From CAKZNE01 sp963976435 (GTDB taxonomy: Bacteria > Bacteroidota > Bacteroidia > Flavobacteriales > Schleiferiaceae), in the NCBI GenBank assembly GCA_963976435.1, contig CAXBKQ010000006.1, forward strand, positions 62,001-126,000: a stretch of DNA of 64,000 nucleotides, read 5' to 3'. The notes beneath the pieces were generated by a model. That model saw only the letters and a program-made list of their open reading frames with translations, was not told the DNA's origin and searched no databases. This document shows, in pieces, positions 53,864-62,398 of the stretch. Every line of letters starts with the position of its first letter. The first letter of the stretch is position 1. Both the position numbers and the translations under genes were made by a program.

Positions 53864-54226
53864 TTTCAAATTGAAAAACCTTTTTAGAAAACACCCTTTT
53901 TTTAGGGTGTTTTTTTTTGCCCAAACTCAATTTTCAAGGATTGAAGAAGCGCCTGGCTTTTGACTCCTAATTTGCGGTAATAAGAATCTTGATTTTCAAA
54001 AAAACCTTAAATAATAAATTAAGCCTTTCGCTAAACTCGAAAAATCCCAAAGCCCCCCGTACAATCGTTTCGGGCTGCAAGACCTTCTCATCCGCCTAGG
54101 TAAAAATCATCTAAAACCATTTGAATGGGCTAATAAACTAAGTAGTTCCCTCACTTAAATGATTGGCAAATTTTTCATCTATAGTCTCCCTTTAAATTTA
54201 GCCTACAAATTAAAACCCACCTCCAG
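53864..54226. other. 363-bp intergenic spacer between the surface-protein paralogues
   Basis: It contains the terminator at 53888-53918 and no credible gene. A TAnnTTTA near-match at 54193-54200 (TAAATTTA) could be the -7 element of the downstream gene. I saw no riboswitch or tRNA in the rest. Confidence 0.6.
53888..53918 (+). terminator. Rho-independent terminator after surface-protein paralogue 1
   Basis: AAAACACCCT, T-rich loop, AGGGTGTTTT followed by a T-tract of eight or more. Confidence 0.88.
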
Positions 54227-56566
54227 ATGAAAAAATATAAACTTTTACTCTCATTAATTTTTTTAACCGGCACCTATATCTCAAATGCCACCCATTTTGC
54301 TGGCGCCGAAATTTTTTATGAGCATATTTCAGGAACTGCAAGAGACTATAAGGTAACTGTGATTGTTTACGGTGATTTAAACGGAGCAGCTGCATTACCC
54401 ACACAAATCCCTATTAGTTATTCGAGTTCTTGTCATGCTGGTGGAACGATTAATAATATCCAAAACACCCAAGGTGCTCAAGCTGGATATAATCGTAACA
54501 ATTATATTTATAATCAAGCCTATCCTTGCGCGCCTTACGACCCAAATGATCCAAACTCGGTTCAGTTTTACAGTTTCACCTTTGAAACTACCATTACCTT
54601 ACCTGTAGATTGTAATGATTGGGTTTTCTCTTGGAATGATTTTGCAAGGAATAATGCCATTACTAATATTGTAAACCCAGGGGGAGAGTCCTTGTATATA
54701 GAGGCTTATTTAAATAGTAACTTCGGACCAAACAGTTCTCCGCGATTTACTTCTGCCCCAGTAAAACAATTTTGTGTTAAACAACAAAATGACCCACCCT
54801 TCCCTTTGGTTCAAACTGCTATTGAAGTAGATGGAGACTCTGTTTTTTATGCGCTTGCACAGCCTCAAGGAGCTGGTGGTAACCCCATCCCTTGGGCAAA
54901 TGGTTATAGTACTCCAGAACCCATTTCATCTTGGATTACTCCTACCATAGATCAAAAAACTGCTACATTCTTTTTTACTCCAAATAATCCAGAAGTGGAT
55001 GTACTTAAAATTGTGGTAAATGAATACCGCCTTGATCCAAGCAATGGAATTTGGGTTTTTGTGGGAAATACAGCTCGTGATTTGCAGATTCCGGTATTAA
55101 CCAATTGTAATTCTACTGCCGAACTGGGACCTTCTATAAATACCAGTCTTCCTGGTTTCTCAATAGGCTCTTATTTGTCAGATAGCCTAAAAAGCGCCTT
55201 TGGCATAACGGAAATTAGCAATGATTCAATACTGGATCCAGCCACTGGTTTATTTCATCTTCAAGTTCCTCAAATAGAATATGATTGTTTTAATGCGGTG
55301 GTAACCCTAAAGTTTAATGATTCTCCACTGATCTATACACCATCAATTTCGGAGGCAAAGGATGAGTTTAGGATTATTGGTTCTGATGGGGTAAGCAGAC
55401 CTATTGTTGACATCAGCTTTTTACCCAATCCTGGTTCAGTGGTTCAAACGAATGAAATATATCTCAACCTTTATAAACCCCTTGACGCCAATGGCACCTA
55501 CCTCCTCCAAATAAAAAGAGGTTCGGATGGGAACACCTTACAGGATGAGTGTGGTTTTCAACTTCCTCCAAATCAAATAATGCTTATTAATGTAACAAAT
55601 TGCCCAAGCCTTGATTATAAACTAGAAAACCTAACTGTAGAAAATGATAGAAATAGAAGAATAGATTGGTCCATTGCAGACCCCTCCTATTTACAGCCAA
55701 GTTTATTTAATTATTGGCAGGTGGGTATGACTGTAGGTGGAGCGACCTATGTAAGAACTATCAACGATATAAATACACGGTCCTTTGTAGATACGGAAGA
55801 GTTCTTCCCAGACCAAGTGGATCATCAAAACTTTGAGTATTGGGTTCAATTAGTTCAAAATTCAGATTTTAAAGCCCCGGCTGAAAATACACTTATCACG
55901 GTTCGTCTTCGAGATACCGTAACCTTTAAAGGCCCTCAACATTCGGTGGTTGATTTTGGCTGGAATGCCTACAATGCTTGGCCTAGCGATGAAACAGAAT
56001 ACCAGATGTGGTGGGCTGAATGTAATCCTGACAGCACAATAGCAGGAGCCTGGGAAAAATATGAAGGTAAAGACACAAGCTATTTCTATAATCAATTTGA
56101 TGTGGATAATTCCAAAACAGAAAATGAAGGTATTTTTGTTTTCCGAGTTGATGCGACCAATAAATTGAACCCACCACCAGCAGGTTGGACTTCAGAATCA
56201 AATTGGCGTTATGTTTTAGTGGAATACAAGGAATTACCAGACACTAAACTTCCTACTCTTTTTGCGCCAAATGTGTTCACCCCAAATGATGACCAGCAAA
56301 ATGATAGATTTTATATTACTGGACTTGAAGGAGGAAGAGCTTATGCAGATATAAAACTTACAGTTTATAATCGTTGGGGGCAATTGGTTTATCAGGATGA
56401 AAACTTTTCAGCCAAAAATAATCCGGACGAGGGTTGGGATGGTACCAGTATTTATACGGGTAAAAAATTAGCTGATGGAGTATATTATTATACAGCTCAA
56501 TTTATTGATCCTACAACAAATCAAACAAAAGACGTACAAGGTTCGGTAACCCTACTAGGCACTTAA
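54227..56566 (+). CDS. Large surface protein with type B (CHU_C) sorting domain, paralogue 2
   Basis: A 779-residue paralogue of the preceding protein, with the same layout: signal peptide (1-21), N-terminal domain starting THFAGAEIFYEHISGTARDY, beta middle domain, and a 320-residue C-terminal part ending in the type B sorting domain (FAPNVFTPNDDQQNDRFYI, YNRWGQLVYQ, WDGTSIYTGK). The N-terminal half is clearly diverged. The CCRN motif of paralogue 1 is replaced by FARN (RNNAIT conserved), so a Cys pair is lost. It has its own upstream spacer and downstream terminator, so it is probably expressed separately. Confidence 0.9.
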   Translation: MKKYKLLLSLIFLTGTYISNATHFAGAEIFYEHISGTARDYKVTVIVYGDLNGAAALPTQIPISYSSSCHAGGTINNIQNTQGAQAGYNRNNYIYNQAYPCAPYDPNDPNSVQFYSFTFETTITLPVDCNDWVFSWNDFARNNAITNIVNPGGESLYIEAYLNSNFGPNSSPRFTSAPVKQFCVKQQNDPPFPLVQTAIEVDGDSVFYALAQPQGAGGNPIPWANGYSTPEPISSWITPTIDQKTATFFFTPNNPEVDVLKIVVNEYRLDPSNGIWVFVGNTARDLQIPVLTNCNSTAELGPSINTSLPGFSIGSYLSDSLKSAFGITEISNDSILDPATGLFHLQVPQIEYDCFNAVVTLKFNDSPLIYTPSISEAKDEFRIIGSDGVSRPIVDISFLPNPGSVVQTNEIYLNLYKPLDANGTYLLQIKRGSDGNTLQDECGFQLPPNQIMLINVTNCPSLDYKLENLTVENDRNRRIDWSIADPSYLQPSLFNYWQVGMTVGGATYVRTINDINTRSFVDTEEFFPDQVDHQNFEYWVQLVQNSDFKAPAENTLITVRLRDTVTFKGPQHSVVDFGWNAYNAWPSDETEYQMWWAECNPDSTIAGAWEKYEGKDTSYFYNQFDVDNSKTENEGIFVFRVDATNKLNPPPAGWTSESNWRYVLVEYKELPDTKLPTLFAPNVFTPNDDQQNDRFYITGLEGGRAYADIKLTVYNRWGQLVYQDENFSAKNNPDEGWDGTSIYTGKKLADGVYYYTAQFIDPTTNQTKDVQGSVTLLGT

Positions 56567-56590
56567 TAGACTCTACTATTACTTATGTGC

Positions 56591-56626
56591 AAAGGCTCTT
56601 TTCCAAATGGAAAGGAGCCTTTTTTA
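56591..56626 (+). terminator. Rho-independent terminator after surface-protein paralogue 2
   Basis: AAAGGCTCTTTTCC, loop AAAT, GGAAAGGAGCCTTT with one G-U pair and a T-tract. Confidence 0.88.
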
Positions 56627-56630
56627 TAAG

Positions 56631-56659
56631 AAAAAAGCCCGGATAAAAATCCAGGCTTT
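56631..56659 (-). terminator. Rho-independent terminator of the accB-accC transcript
   Basis: On the minus strand AAAGCCTGGAT, loop TTTT, ATCCGGGCTTT followed by T residues. It closes the transcript 21 bp after the accC stop. Confidence 0.85.
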
Positions 56660-56679
56660 GCTCACAATTTTAACAAATT

Positions 56680-58017
56680 CTATTTAAAATCAAATGTTTC
56701 CATAAAAGCTGTGGTATAATTCCCTTTTAAATAATCTGGGTTATCCATAAGAGCTCTGTGGAAAGGAATGGTGGTTTTAATACCTTCGATTACAAACTCA
56801 TCTAATGCTCTTCTCATTTTATCTATGGCTTCCGTTCTGGTTTGAGCCGTAGTAATAAGCTTAGCAATCATAGAGTCGTAAAATGGAGGGATAACATAAC
56901 CCGCATATACATGAGTGTCTAGTCTCACTCCATGACCACCAGGGGCGTGGAAAGTAGTTATCATTCCTGGAGAAGGCCTAAAACCGTTATGTGGATCTTC
57001 GGCATTTATCCTACACTCTATTGAGTGCAATTGAGGTTCATAGTTTTTACCACTGATTTTAATTCCTGCTGCAACTTTTATCTGCTCACGAATTAAATCA
57101 TAGTCAATAACTTGTTCGGTAATTGGGTGTTCTACTTGGATTCTGGTATTCATTTCCATGAAATAAAAATTCTTGTGCTTATCTACAAGAAATTCTATTG
57201 TTCCCGCTCCTTCGTATTTAATGTACTCAGATGCTTTAACAGCTGCTTTTCCCATTTTATTTCTCAATTCCTTGGTCATAAAAGGGGATGGGGTTTCTTC
57301 TGTCAGTTTTTGATGTCTTCTTTGAATAGAACAATCCCTTTCAGATAGGTGGCAAGCTTTACCATCCATATCTCCAACAATCTGGATTTCGATATGTCTA
57401 GGATCTTCAATAAGCTTTTCCATATACATCCCATCATTTCCAAAGGCGGCTGCAGCTTCTTGACGGGCAGAGTCCCAAGCTTTTTTCAGTTCGTCTTTAG
57501 ACCAAACAGCTCGCATTCCTTTACCACCACCACCAGCGGTAGCTTTTAGCATTACAGGGTATCCCATTTCATCAGCAAGCGATTCAGTTTGCTCATAGGA
57601 TTCCAAAAGACCTTCAGAACCAGGAATACAAGGTACACCTGCAGCGATCATGGTAGCTTTGGCAGAAGCTTTATCACCCATTCTATCAATCATTTCTGGC
57701 TCAGGCCCAATAAATTTGATACCGTTTTCGGTACAAATTTTGGAAAATTTAGAGTTCTCAGATAAAAAGCCGTACCCAGGGTGAATAGCATCGGCATTGG
57801 TGATTTCTGCCGCGGCAATAATATTCGGAATATTTAAATAGGATTCACTGCTTGGCGCAGGACCAATACATACAGCTTCGTCGGCAAATCTAACATGAAG
57901 ACTATCCTTGTCTGCTGTACTATAAACTGCAACAGTTTTAATACCCATTTCCTTACATGTACGAATTACACGCAAGGCAATTTCGCCTCTATTGGCAATT
58001 AATATTTTTTTGAACAT
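56680..58017 (-). CDS. accC: Biotin carboxylase subunit of acetyl-CoA carboxylase
   Basis: Carboxylates the biotin on AccB with ATP and bicarbonate. The 445-residue ATP-grasp enzyme shows the N-terminal ANRGEIALRVIRTCKEMGI (8-26), the glycine loop KATAGGGGKGMR, ATP-grasp core with EKLIEDPRHIEIQIVGD and RDCSIQRRHQK, EMNTRIQVEHPITE and C-terminal RINAEDP. It follows accB by 30 bp. The carboxyltransferase half is not adjacent; the beta subunit at 22 kb is a candidate partner. Confidence 0.97.
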   Translation of the reverse strand: MFKKILIANRGEIALRVIRTCKEMGIKTVAVYSTADKDSLHVRFADEAVCIGPAPSSESYLNIPNIIAAAEITNADAIHPGYGFLSENSKFSKICTENGIKFIGPEPEMIDRMGDKASAKATMIAAGVPCIPGSEGLLESYEQTESLADEMGYPVMLKATAGGGGKGMRAVWSKDELKKAWDSARQEAAAAFGNDGMYMEKLIEDPRHIEIQIVGDMDGKACHLSERDCSIQRRHQKLTEETPSPFMTKELRNKMGKAAVKASEYIKYEGAGTIEFLVDKHKNFYFMEMNTRIQVEHPITEQVIDYDLIREQIKVAAGIKISGKNYEPQLHSIECRINAEDPHNGFRPSPGMITTFHAPGGHGVRLDTHVYAGYVIPPFYDSMIAKLITTAQTRTEAIDKMRRALDEFVIEGIKTTIPFHRALMDNPDYLKGNYTTAFMETFDFK

Positions 58018-58047
58018 AGCAGTAAATTAATGAAGGTTAATCCTCAA

Positions 58048-58530
58048 TTAAGATGGATCTACTAAAAATAGGGGTTGATCGTATTCTACCGGAGTTTGAT
58101 CATCCACCAAAATCTTTACAATTTTTCCAGAAACTTCACTTTCTATTTCATTAAAAAGCTTCATCGCTTCAATAATACAAACCACTGATCCTGGCTGAAT
58201 CTCATCACCTACATTTACAAAAATGGGTTTATCCGGAGAAGGTCTTCTATAAAAAGTACCTATCATAGGAGATTTTACAGTGATATATTTGGAATTGTCT
58301 TCCTCTGCTTCTTTTGCAGGAGCAGCCGGAGCCACTTCAGCTTGAACTGGAACAGGAGCCGGTGCACTCTGTGCAACTTGAGGCATAGAAATAATTTGAG
58401 GAACAGCCTGATCTCCTGTTGCTGAGCCTGTTTTAATATTTATCTTGAAATTTTCTGTTTCTAGATTTACTTCAGCGGCACCAGAACGGGCCACGAATTT
58501 GATAAGGTTTTGAATTTCTTTAATATCCAT
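58048..58530 (-). CDS. accB: Biotin carboxyl carrier protein of acetyl-CoA carboxylase
   Basis: A 160-residue carrier. An N-terminal helical part (MDIKEIQNLIKFVARSGAAE) is followed by an Ala/Pro-rich hinge (about 45-75) and the biotinyl domain (about 80-160) with the biotin-accepting Lys124 in EAMKLFNEIE. A -7 element in the gap after fabH suggests that accB-accC can also be transcribed on its own. Confidence 0.97.
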   Translation of the reverse strand: MDIKEIQNLIKFVARSGAAEVNLETENFKINIKTGSATGDQAVPQIISMPQVAQSAPAPVPVQAEVAPAAPAKEAEEDNSKYITVKSPMIGTFYRRPSPDKPIFVNVGDEIQPGSVVCIIEAMKLFNEIESEVSGKIVKILVDDQTPVEYDQPLFLVDPS

Positions 58531-58555
58531 ATAGTATCGGATTGTTGGTTACTAA

Positions 58556-58563
58556 CAAATCTA
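58556..58563 (-). promoter_or_regulatory. -7 promoter element of accB-accC
   Basis: TAGATTTG on the minus strand matches TAnnTTTG, 25 bases before the accB ATG, within the 44-bp gap after fabH. It would give a second promoter inside the fatty-acid cluster. Confidence 0.5.
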
Positions 58564-58574
58564 AAAAAAATGCT

Positions 58575-59570
58575 TTAAGAAGGATCGTAGGCCCAGGTTA
58601 AAAACACGGAGCCCCATGTAAAGCCTCCACCAAAAGCAGAAAAAATAATATTATCTCCCTTTTTTAATCTCTTTTCATAATCCCACAAACACAGAGGCAA
58701 TGTACCACTGGTGGTATTTCCGTATTTATGGATGTTTAACATCACTTTATCCTCTCCTATTCCCATTCTTTTGGCGGTGGCATCAATAATTCGCTTATTG
58801 GCCTGATGGGGAACTAGAAAGGCAATATCTTCGGATTTCAAATTATTTCTTTCCATAATTTGACCCGATACATCGGCCATATTTGTAACGGCAAATTTGA
58901 AAACTTGAGGACCTTCCTGATGAACAAAATGTTCTCTGTTTTTTACAGTTTCCTCACTCGGTGGGCTTATCGACCCCCCGGCTTTTATATATAAAAACTC
59001 TCTTCCTGATCCATCACTTCTTAGCACAGAATCTTGAAGTCCTAAACCTTGGGTATTTGGTTCTAATAATACTGCTCCGGCACCATCACCAAAAATCACA
59101 CAAGTTGTTCTATCGGTATAATCTATAATCGACGACATTTTATCTGCGCCAATTACCAAAACCTTTTTATGGGTGCCAGACTCTATAAATTGAGCACCCG
59201 TAACTAATCCATATAAAAAGCTAGAACAGGCGCTTTGCAAATCAAAGCTAAAGGCATTTTTTGCTCCAATTTTTGTGGCAACATATGCAGCTGTGGAAGC
59301 TACAGGCATATCTGGAGTTGTAGTTGCGCAAATAACAAGTTCAATTTCGCTGGCATCAATACCTCTTTTTTCTAAAAGTTCTTCAGCCGCTTTTATAGCC
59401 ATAAAAGAAGTTCCAGCGCCTTCTTCCTTAAGTATTCTTCTTTCTTCAATTCCTGTTCGAGTCATTATCCACTCATTGGTGGTGTCCACCATGGATTCAA
59501 GAATTGAATTGGTAAGCTTGTATTCTGGTACATAACCTCCTACTGCTGTTATTGCCGCTTTTATTCCCAT
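58575..59570 (-). CDS. fabH: 3-oxoacyl-ACP synthase III (KAS III)
   Basis: Starts fatty-acid chains by condensing acetyl-CoA (or a branched acyl-CoA) with malonyl-ACP. The 331-residue thiolase-fold enzyme has Cys115 in LQSACSSFLYG, His in VPHQANKRIID (about 254) and Asn in YGNTTSGTLPL (about 284). It starts immediately after the plsX stop. The order plsX-fabH is conserved in many bacteria. Confidence 0.96.
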   Translation of the reverse strand: MGIKAAITAVGGYVPEYKLTNSILESMVDTTNEWIMTRTGIEERRILKEEGAGTSFMAIKAAEELLEKRGIDASEIELVICATTTPDMPVASTAAYVATKIGAKNAFSFDLQSACSSFLYGLVTGAQFIESGTHKKVLVIGADKMSSIIDYTDRTTCVIFGDGAGAVLLEPNTQGLGLQDSVLRSDGSGREFLYIKAGGSISPPSEETVKNREHFVHQEGPQVFKFAVTNMADVSGQIMERNNLKSEDIAFLVPHQANKRIIDATAKRMGIGEDKVMLNIHKYGNTTSGTLPLCLWDYEKRLKKGDNIIFSAFGGGFTWGSVFLTWAYDPS

Positions 59571-60512
59571 TTAGTTGAATGCTTTCTTTATGTGTTCTGC
59601 TAAATTCGCTTGTGCCACCTTTTCGGCCGCCAAAATCATATTGCAGATGGCATTTCCGTTTGAAATACCATGTCCTAAAAGAACATTACCGTTTACTCCT
59701 AAAACAGGAGTGCCACCATAATTCTCATAATTGAATTGGTCAAGGTAATCATCTTCAATCTTTCTTTTCTTCAGCAATTTATAAAAAGCTTCGGTTTGTT
59801 TTAAAATTAAGTTTCCTGCAAAACCATCACAAACCGTTACATCACAATCTCCGTCGAAAAAATCACGTGCTTCCATATTGCCAATAAACTCAATAGAGGA
59901 TTCGAGTTTCAAAAGCTCATGGGCCTTTTGGTACATTAAGCTCCCTTTCGTTTCCTCAGAACCAGTGTTTAGTAAGCCTACTTTAGGTTTATCGATACCA
60001 AACACTTCTCTAGCATATACGGTCCCTAATTTAGCAAATTGAACTAGCATTTCTGGTTTACAATCTACATTTATCCCAACATCCAAAAGGATGTTCTTTC
60101 CACCGTCTGGTAAAGGAAATGCTGATGCCACACAGGGTCGCCAAACACTATCAATTTGTTTTACAGAATGAATCGCACCAATCATCACAGCTCCAGAATG
60201 TCCAGCACTGGCAAAAACATCAATTTTTTGCCTTGCGAGCAATCCAAAACCGACAGCCATGCTGCTATCTTTTTTGCTTTGAAGGGCTTTAATTGGATGT
60301 TCCTCCATCCCGATCACTTGGGTGGTGGGCACAATCTGTACACGATCCGTACTTATTGCTGATTTTTGCAAATATTCAGAAATCGCTAATTGGTCGCCAA
60401 TTAAACACAGTTCTGAATCTTTGCCAAGTTTATCCAAGGCAAGAACTGCCCCTTCTAAAGTTGCAAGGGGAGCAAAGTCTCCCCCCATAATATCTATTCC
60501 TATTCTTATCAT
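59571..60512 (-). CDS. plsX: Phosphate acyltransferase PlsX
   Basis: Makes acyl-phosphate from acyl-ACP for phospholipid synthesis. At 313 residues it shows IGIDIMGGDFAPLATLEGAV near the N-terminus, GMEEHPIKALQSKKDSSM, SAGHSGAVM, NVDCKPEMLVQFA and GFAGNLILKQTE. I chose ATG 60512 because the family starts close to the GIDxMGGD motif; an in-frame TTG at 60533 would add seven residues. It lies 47 bp after rpmF in the fatty-acid cluster. Confidence 0.96.
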   Translation of the reverse strand: MIRIGIDIMGGDFAPLATLEGAVLALDKLGKDSELCLIGDQLAISEYLQKSAISTDRVQIVPTTQVIGMEEHPIKALQSKKDSSMAVGFGLLARQKIDVFASAGHSGAVMIGAIHSVKQIDSVWRPCVASAFPLPDGGKNILLDVGINVDCKPEMLVQFAKLGTVYAREVFGIDKPKVGLLNTGSEETKGSLMYQKAHELLKLESSIEFIGNMEARDFFDGDCDVTVCDGFAGNLILKQTEAFYKLLKKRKIEDDYLDQFNYENYGGTPVLGVNGNVLLGHGISNGNAICNMILAAEKVAQANLAEHIKKAFN

Positions 60513-60559
60513 ATGGAATGAAAGTGTAACCAATAGGAAACACTTTCCAAGAATTCAGC

Positions 60560-60748
60560 TTACGCCGCTTCTTTTTCCATTACTACTTTACCTTTGTAGT
60601 AAAGTTTTCCCTCATGCCAGTGCGCTCTATGATATAGATGCGCCTCTCCAGTGGTTTGACAAATAGCAACAGTTGGGGCCACAGCCTTATAGTGTGTCCT
60701 TCTCTTGTCTCTTCTTGTTTTAGAAATTTTTCTCTTTGGATGAGCCAT
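60560..60748 (-). CDS. rpmF: 50S ribosomal protein L32
   Basis: A 62-residue basic protein with the L32 start MAHPKRKISKTRRDKRRTH and a C-terminal KVVMEKEAA. It has a single Cys, so it is the zinc-free form of L32. It lies 12 bp after DUF177 and is followed by plsX: the rpmF-plsX-fabH order is widely conserved and links ribosome and lipid synthesis. Confidence 0.97.
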   Translation of the reverse strand: MAHPKRKISKTRRDKRRTHYKAVAPTVAICQTTGEAHLYHRAHWHEGKLYYKGKVVMEKEAA

Positions 60749-60760
60749 TTCCTCTTTATT

Positions 60761-61291
60761 TTAATTTAATAGATTCTTTAATTTATCCCACCTTGGGTCA
60801 ATTTCATCTTCTTTTGCCTCTGATTGTATCTCAGGGCTCAAGCTTTCCATTTTTTGCAATATATCGCCACCTTTCTTTCCCGATAAAACATCAGGATGAA
60901 TTTTCTTCAAAGGAACCGTTAAAACCGCCAGTTCATAAGCAATCTGACTAATATCAACATAATGACTGTCAAAGGGAAGTATCAAAATCTCCTCATTTTC
61001 ATCATTAAACTCCTCACCAAATTTCACTAAAAGTGAAATTTCATTCTCCAATGCAAGATCAAATAGTTCATTGCTAATATCACAAGGAACCAAAACTGTC
61101 CCAGATAATTTAAAATCCAATTCCAATGAATTGTTTTTTTTCTCTAGGAGAAGCTTCAATTTGAGATTCGCATCTTCAAAGTCGGAAAATTCAAAATGGT
61201 CAAAGAACGATTTATCTAACTCAAAATCAAACTCATGGGTGCCTAACTTTAATCCGGTAAACTTAATATTGAAATCTTTATCAGCCCTCAT
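60761..61291 (-). CDS. DUF177 (YceD-like) protein
   Basis: A 176-residue acidic protein of the YceD/DUF177 family, which lies before rpmF in most bacteria and is linked to 23S rRNA metabolism in plants and E. coli. It shows the typical D-x-D-rich centre (LSGTVLVPCDISNELFDLAL, LLVKFGEEFNDEN) and the C-terminal DPRWDKLKNLL. It is the first gene of the cluster leading to accC. ATG start at 61291. Confidence 0.9.
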   Translation of the reverse strand: MRADKDFNIKFTGLKLGTHEFDFELDKSFFDHFEFSDFEDANLKLKLLLEKKNNSLELDFKLSGTVLVPCDISNELFDLALENEISLLVKFGEEFNDENEEILILPFDSHYVDISQIAYELAVLTVPLKKIHPDVLSGKKGGDILQKMESLSPEIQSEAKEDEIDPRWDKLKNLLN

Positions 61292-61318
61292 ATTTAACCC
61301 TCAAAAAGTTACAGCCCG

Positions 61319-61326
61319 CAAAGATA
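61319..61326 (-). promoter_or_regulatory. -7 promoter element of the DUF177-rpmF-plsX-fabH cluster
   Basis: TATCTTTG on the minus strand matches TAnnTTTG, 27 bases before the DUF177 ATG. I did not find a FapR- or FadR-like operator by eye. Confidence 0.55.
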
Positions 61327-61348
61327 TAAAATCTTTTAATTGAGGAGC

Positions 61349-62398
61349 TTAATGATCTTGTTTTCTCTGCTTTTTTAATGCATTCTTTTCTAATTGGAAA
61401 TTTTCCTTCCTATTTCTGGCTATCTCCAAAGCCATATAAACTGCTTGTCTAAAGGAAGTTTCATCGGCAAGTCCCTTACCGGCTATGTCAAATCCTGTCC
61501 CATGATCCGGGCTGGTTCTTACAATAGGTAGTCCAGCTGAATAATTTACACCTTGTCCAAATGAAATTCCTTTAAAGGGAATTAGGCCTTGATCGTGATA
61601 CATACTTAATATAGCATCAAACTTAGTATAGGCATCGCTTCCAAAAAAGCTATCGGCACTATAGGGTCCAAAAGCCATTATGCCTTTATCAAAGGCCTTT
61701 TGAATTGCTGGACCTATTATTTCTTGCTCTTCCTTACCAATTACCCCTTTATCTCCTGCGTGGGGGTTTAATCCTAATACCGCAATTTTCCCTTTTGAAA
61801 TATTAAAATCAGATTTAAGGCTATTCCTAATGGATTCCAAGCGTTTTAAAATTAATTCCTCGTTTATGGCTACTGCCACCTTTGAAATGGGAATATGCAC
61901 TGTTGCCAATGCCATTCTCATGTGATCACTTATGAGCATCATGGTAGCTTTGGCCCCAAACCTTGCCTCCAAATAATCTGTATGACCCGAAAATTTGAAG
62001 TTTTCACTCTGAATAGCAGCTTTGTTAATTGGCGCTGTAACTAAGGCGTCAATTTTTCCTTCTTCCAAAAACTCACAAGCCTTTTCTAATGACCTTAAAG
62101 CATATTTTCCTACCTGGGAGTCTTCAATTCCAAATCTGATATTCACATCATCTTTCCAGCAATTCAACAAATTGGCTTTTTTGGGAGCTATTTTATCAAT
62201 TTCGTGAACTATATTGAAGCTAAAATTTTCAATTTTTAGAGCCTTTCTGTGAAATGAGGCCACTTTAGAAGAAGCAAAAACCACTGGAGTGCAAATGCTT
62301 AATATGTCTGGGTTTTGGAATGTTTTAATTATTATCTCCATTCCAATTCCATTGAGATCTCCTACAGAAATCCCGATTATAGGTTTGGAATCCGTCAT
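61349..62398 (-). CDS. pdxA: 4-hydroxythreonine-4-phosphate dehydrogenase
   Basis: NAD-dependent enzyme of pyridoxal phosphate synthesis. The 349-residue protein shows IGISVGDLNGIGMEIIIKTF (4-23), TAPINKAAIQ, FSGHTDYLEARFGA, LGLNPHAGDKGVIG, DAILSMYHDQGLIPFK (metal-binding His) and TSPDHGTGFDIAG. It overlaps the aminopeptidase gene by 4 bases (ATGA), so the two are coupled. Confidence 0.96.
   Translation of the reverse strand: MTDSKPIIGISVGDLNGIGMEIIIKTFQNPDILSICTPVVFASSKVASFHRKALKIENFSFNIVHEIDKIAPKKANLLNCWKDDVNIRFGIEDSQVGKYALRSLEKACEFLEEGKIDALVTAPINKAAIQSENFKFSGHTDYLEARFGAKATMMLISDHMRMALATVHIPISKVAVAINEELILKRLESIRNSLKSDFNISKGKIAVLGLNPHAGDKGVIGKEEQEIIGPAIQKAFDKGIMAFGPYSADSFFGSDAYTKFDAILSMYHDQGLIPFKGISFGQGVNYSAGLPIVRTSPDHGTGFDIAGKGLADETSFRQAVYMALEIARNRKENFQLEKNALKKQRKQDH

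Noticed and set aside
54000..54110. GC-richer patch in the spacer between the surface-protein genes as a tRNA or riboswitch
   Set aside because: I could not fold a cloverleaf or match any conserved riboswitch core; left as unassigned spacer.
51554..56566. Recent gene conversion between the two surface-protein genes
   Set aside because: Third codon positions differ often across the conserved C-terminal part, so identity at the protein level reflects selection on an old duplication.
60322..60666. 114-codon plus-strand frame across plsX and rpmF
   Set aside because: Overlaps two well-supported genes on the opposite strand and has no family resemblance.
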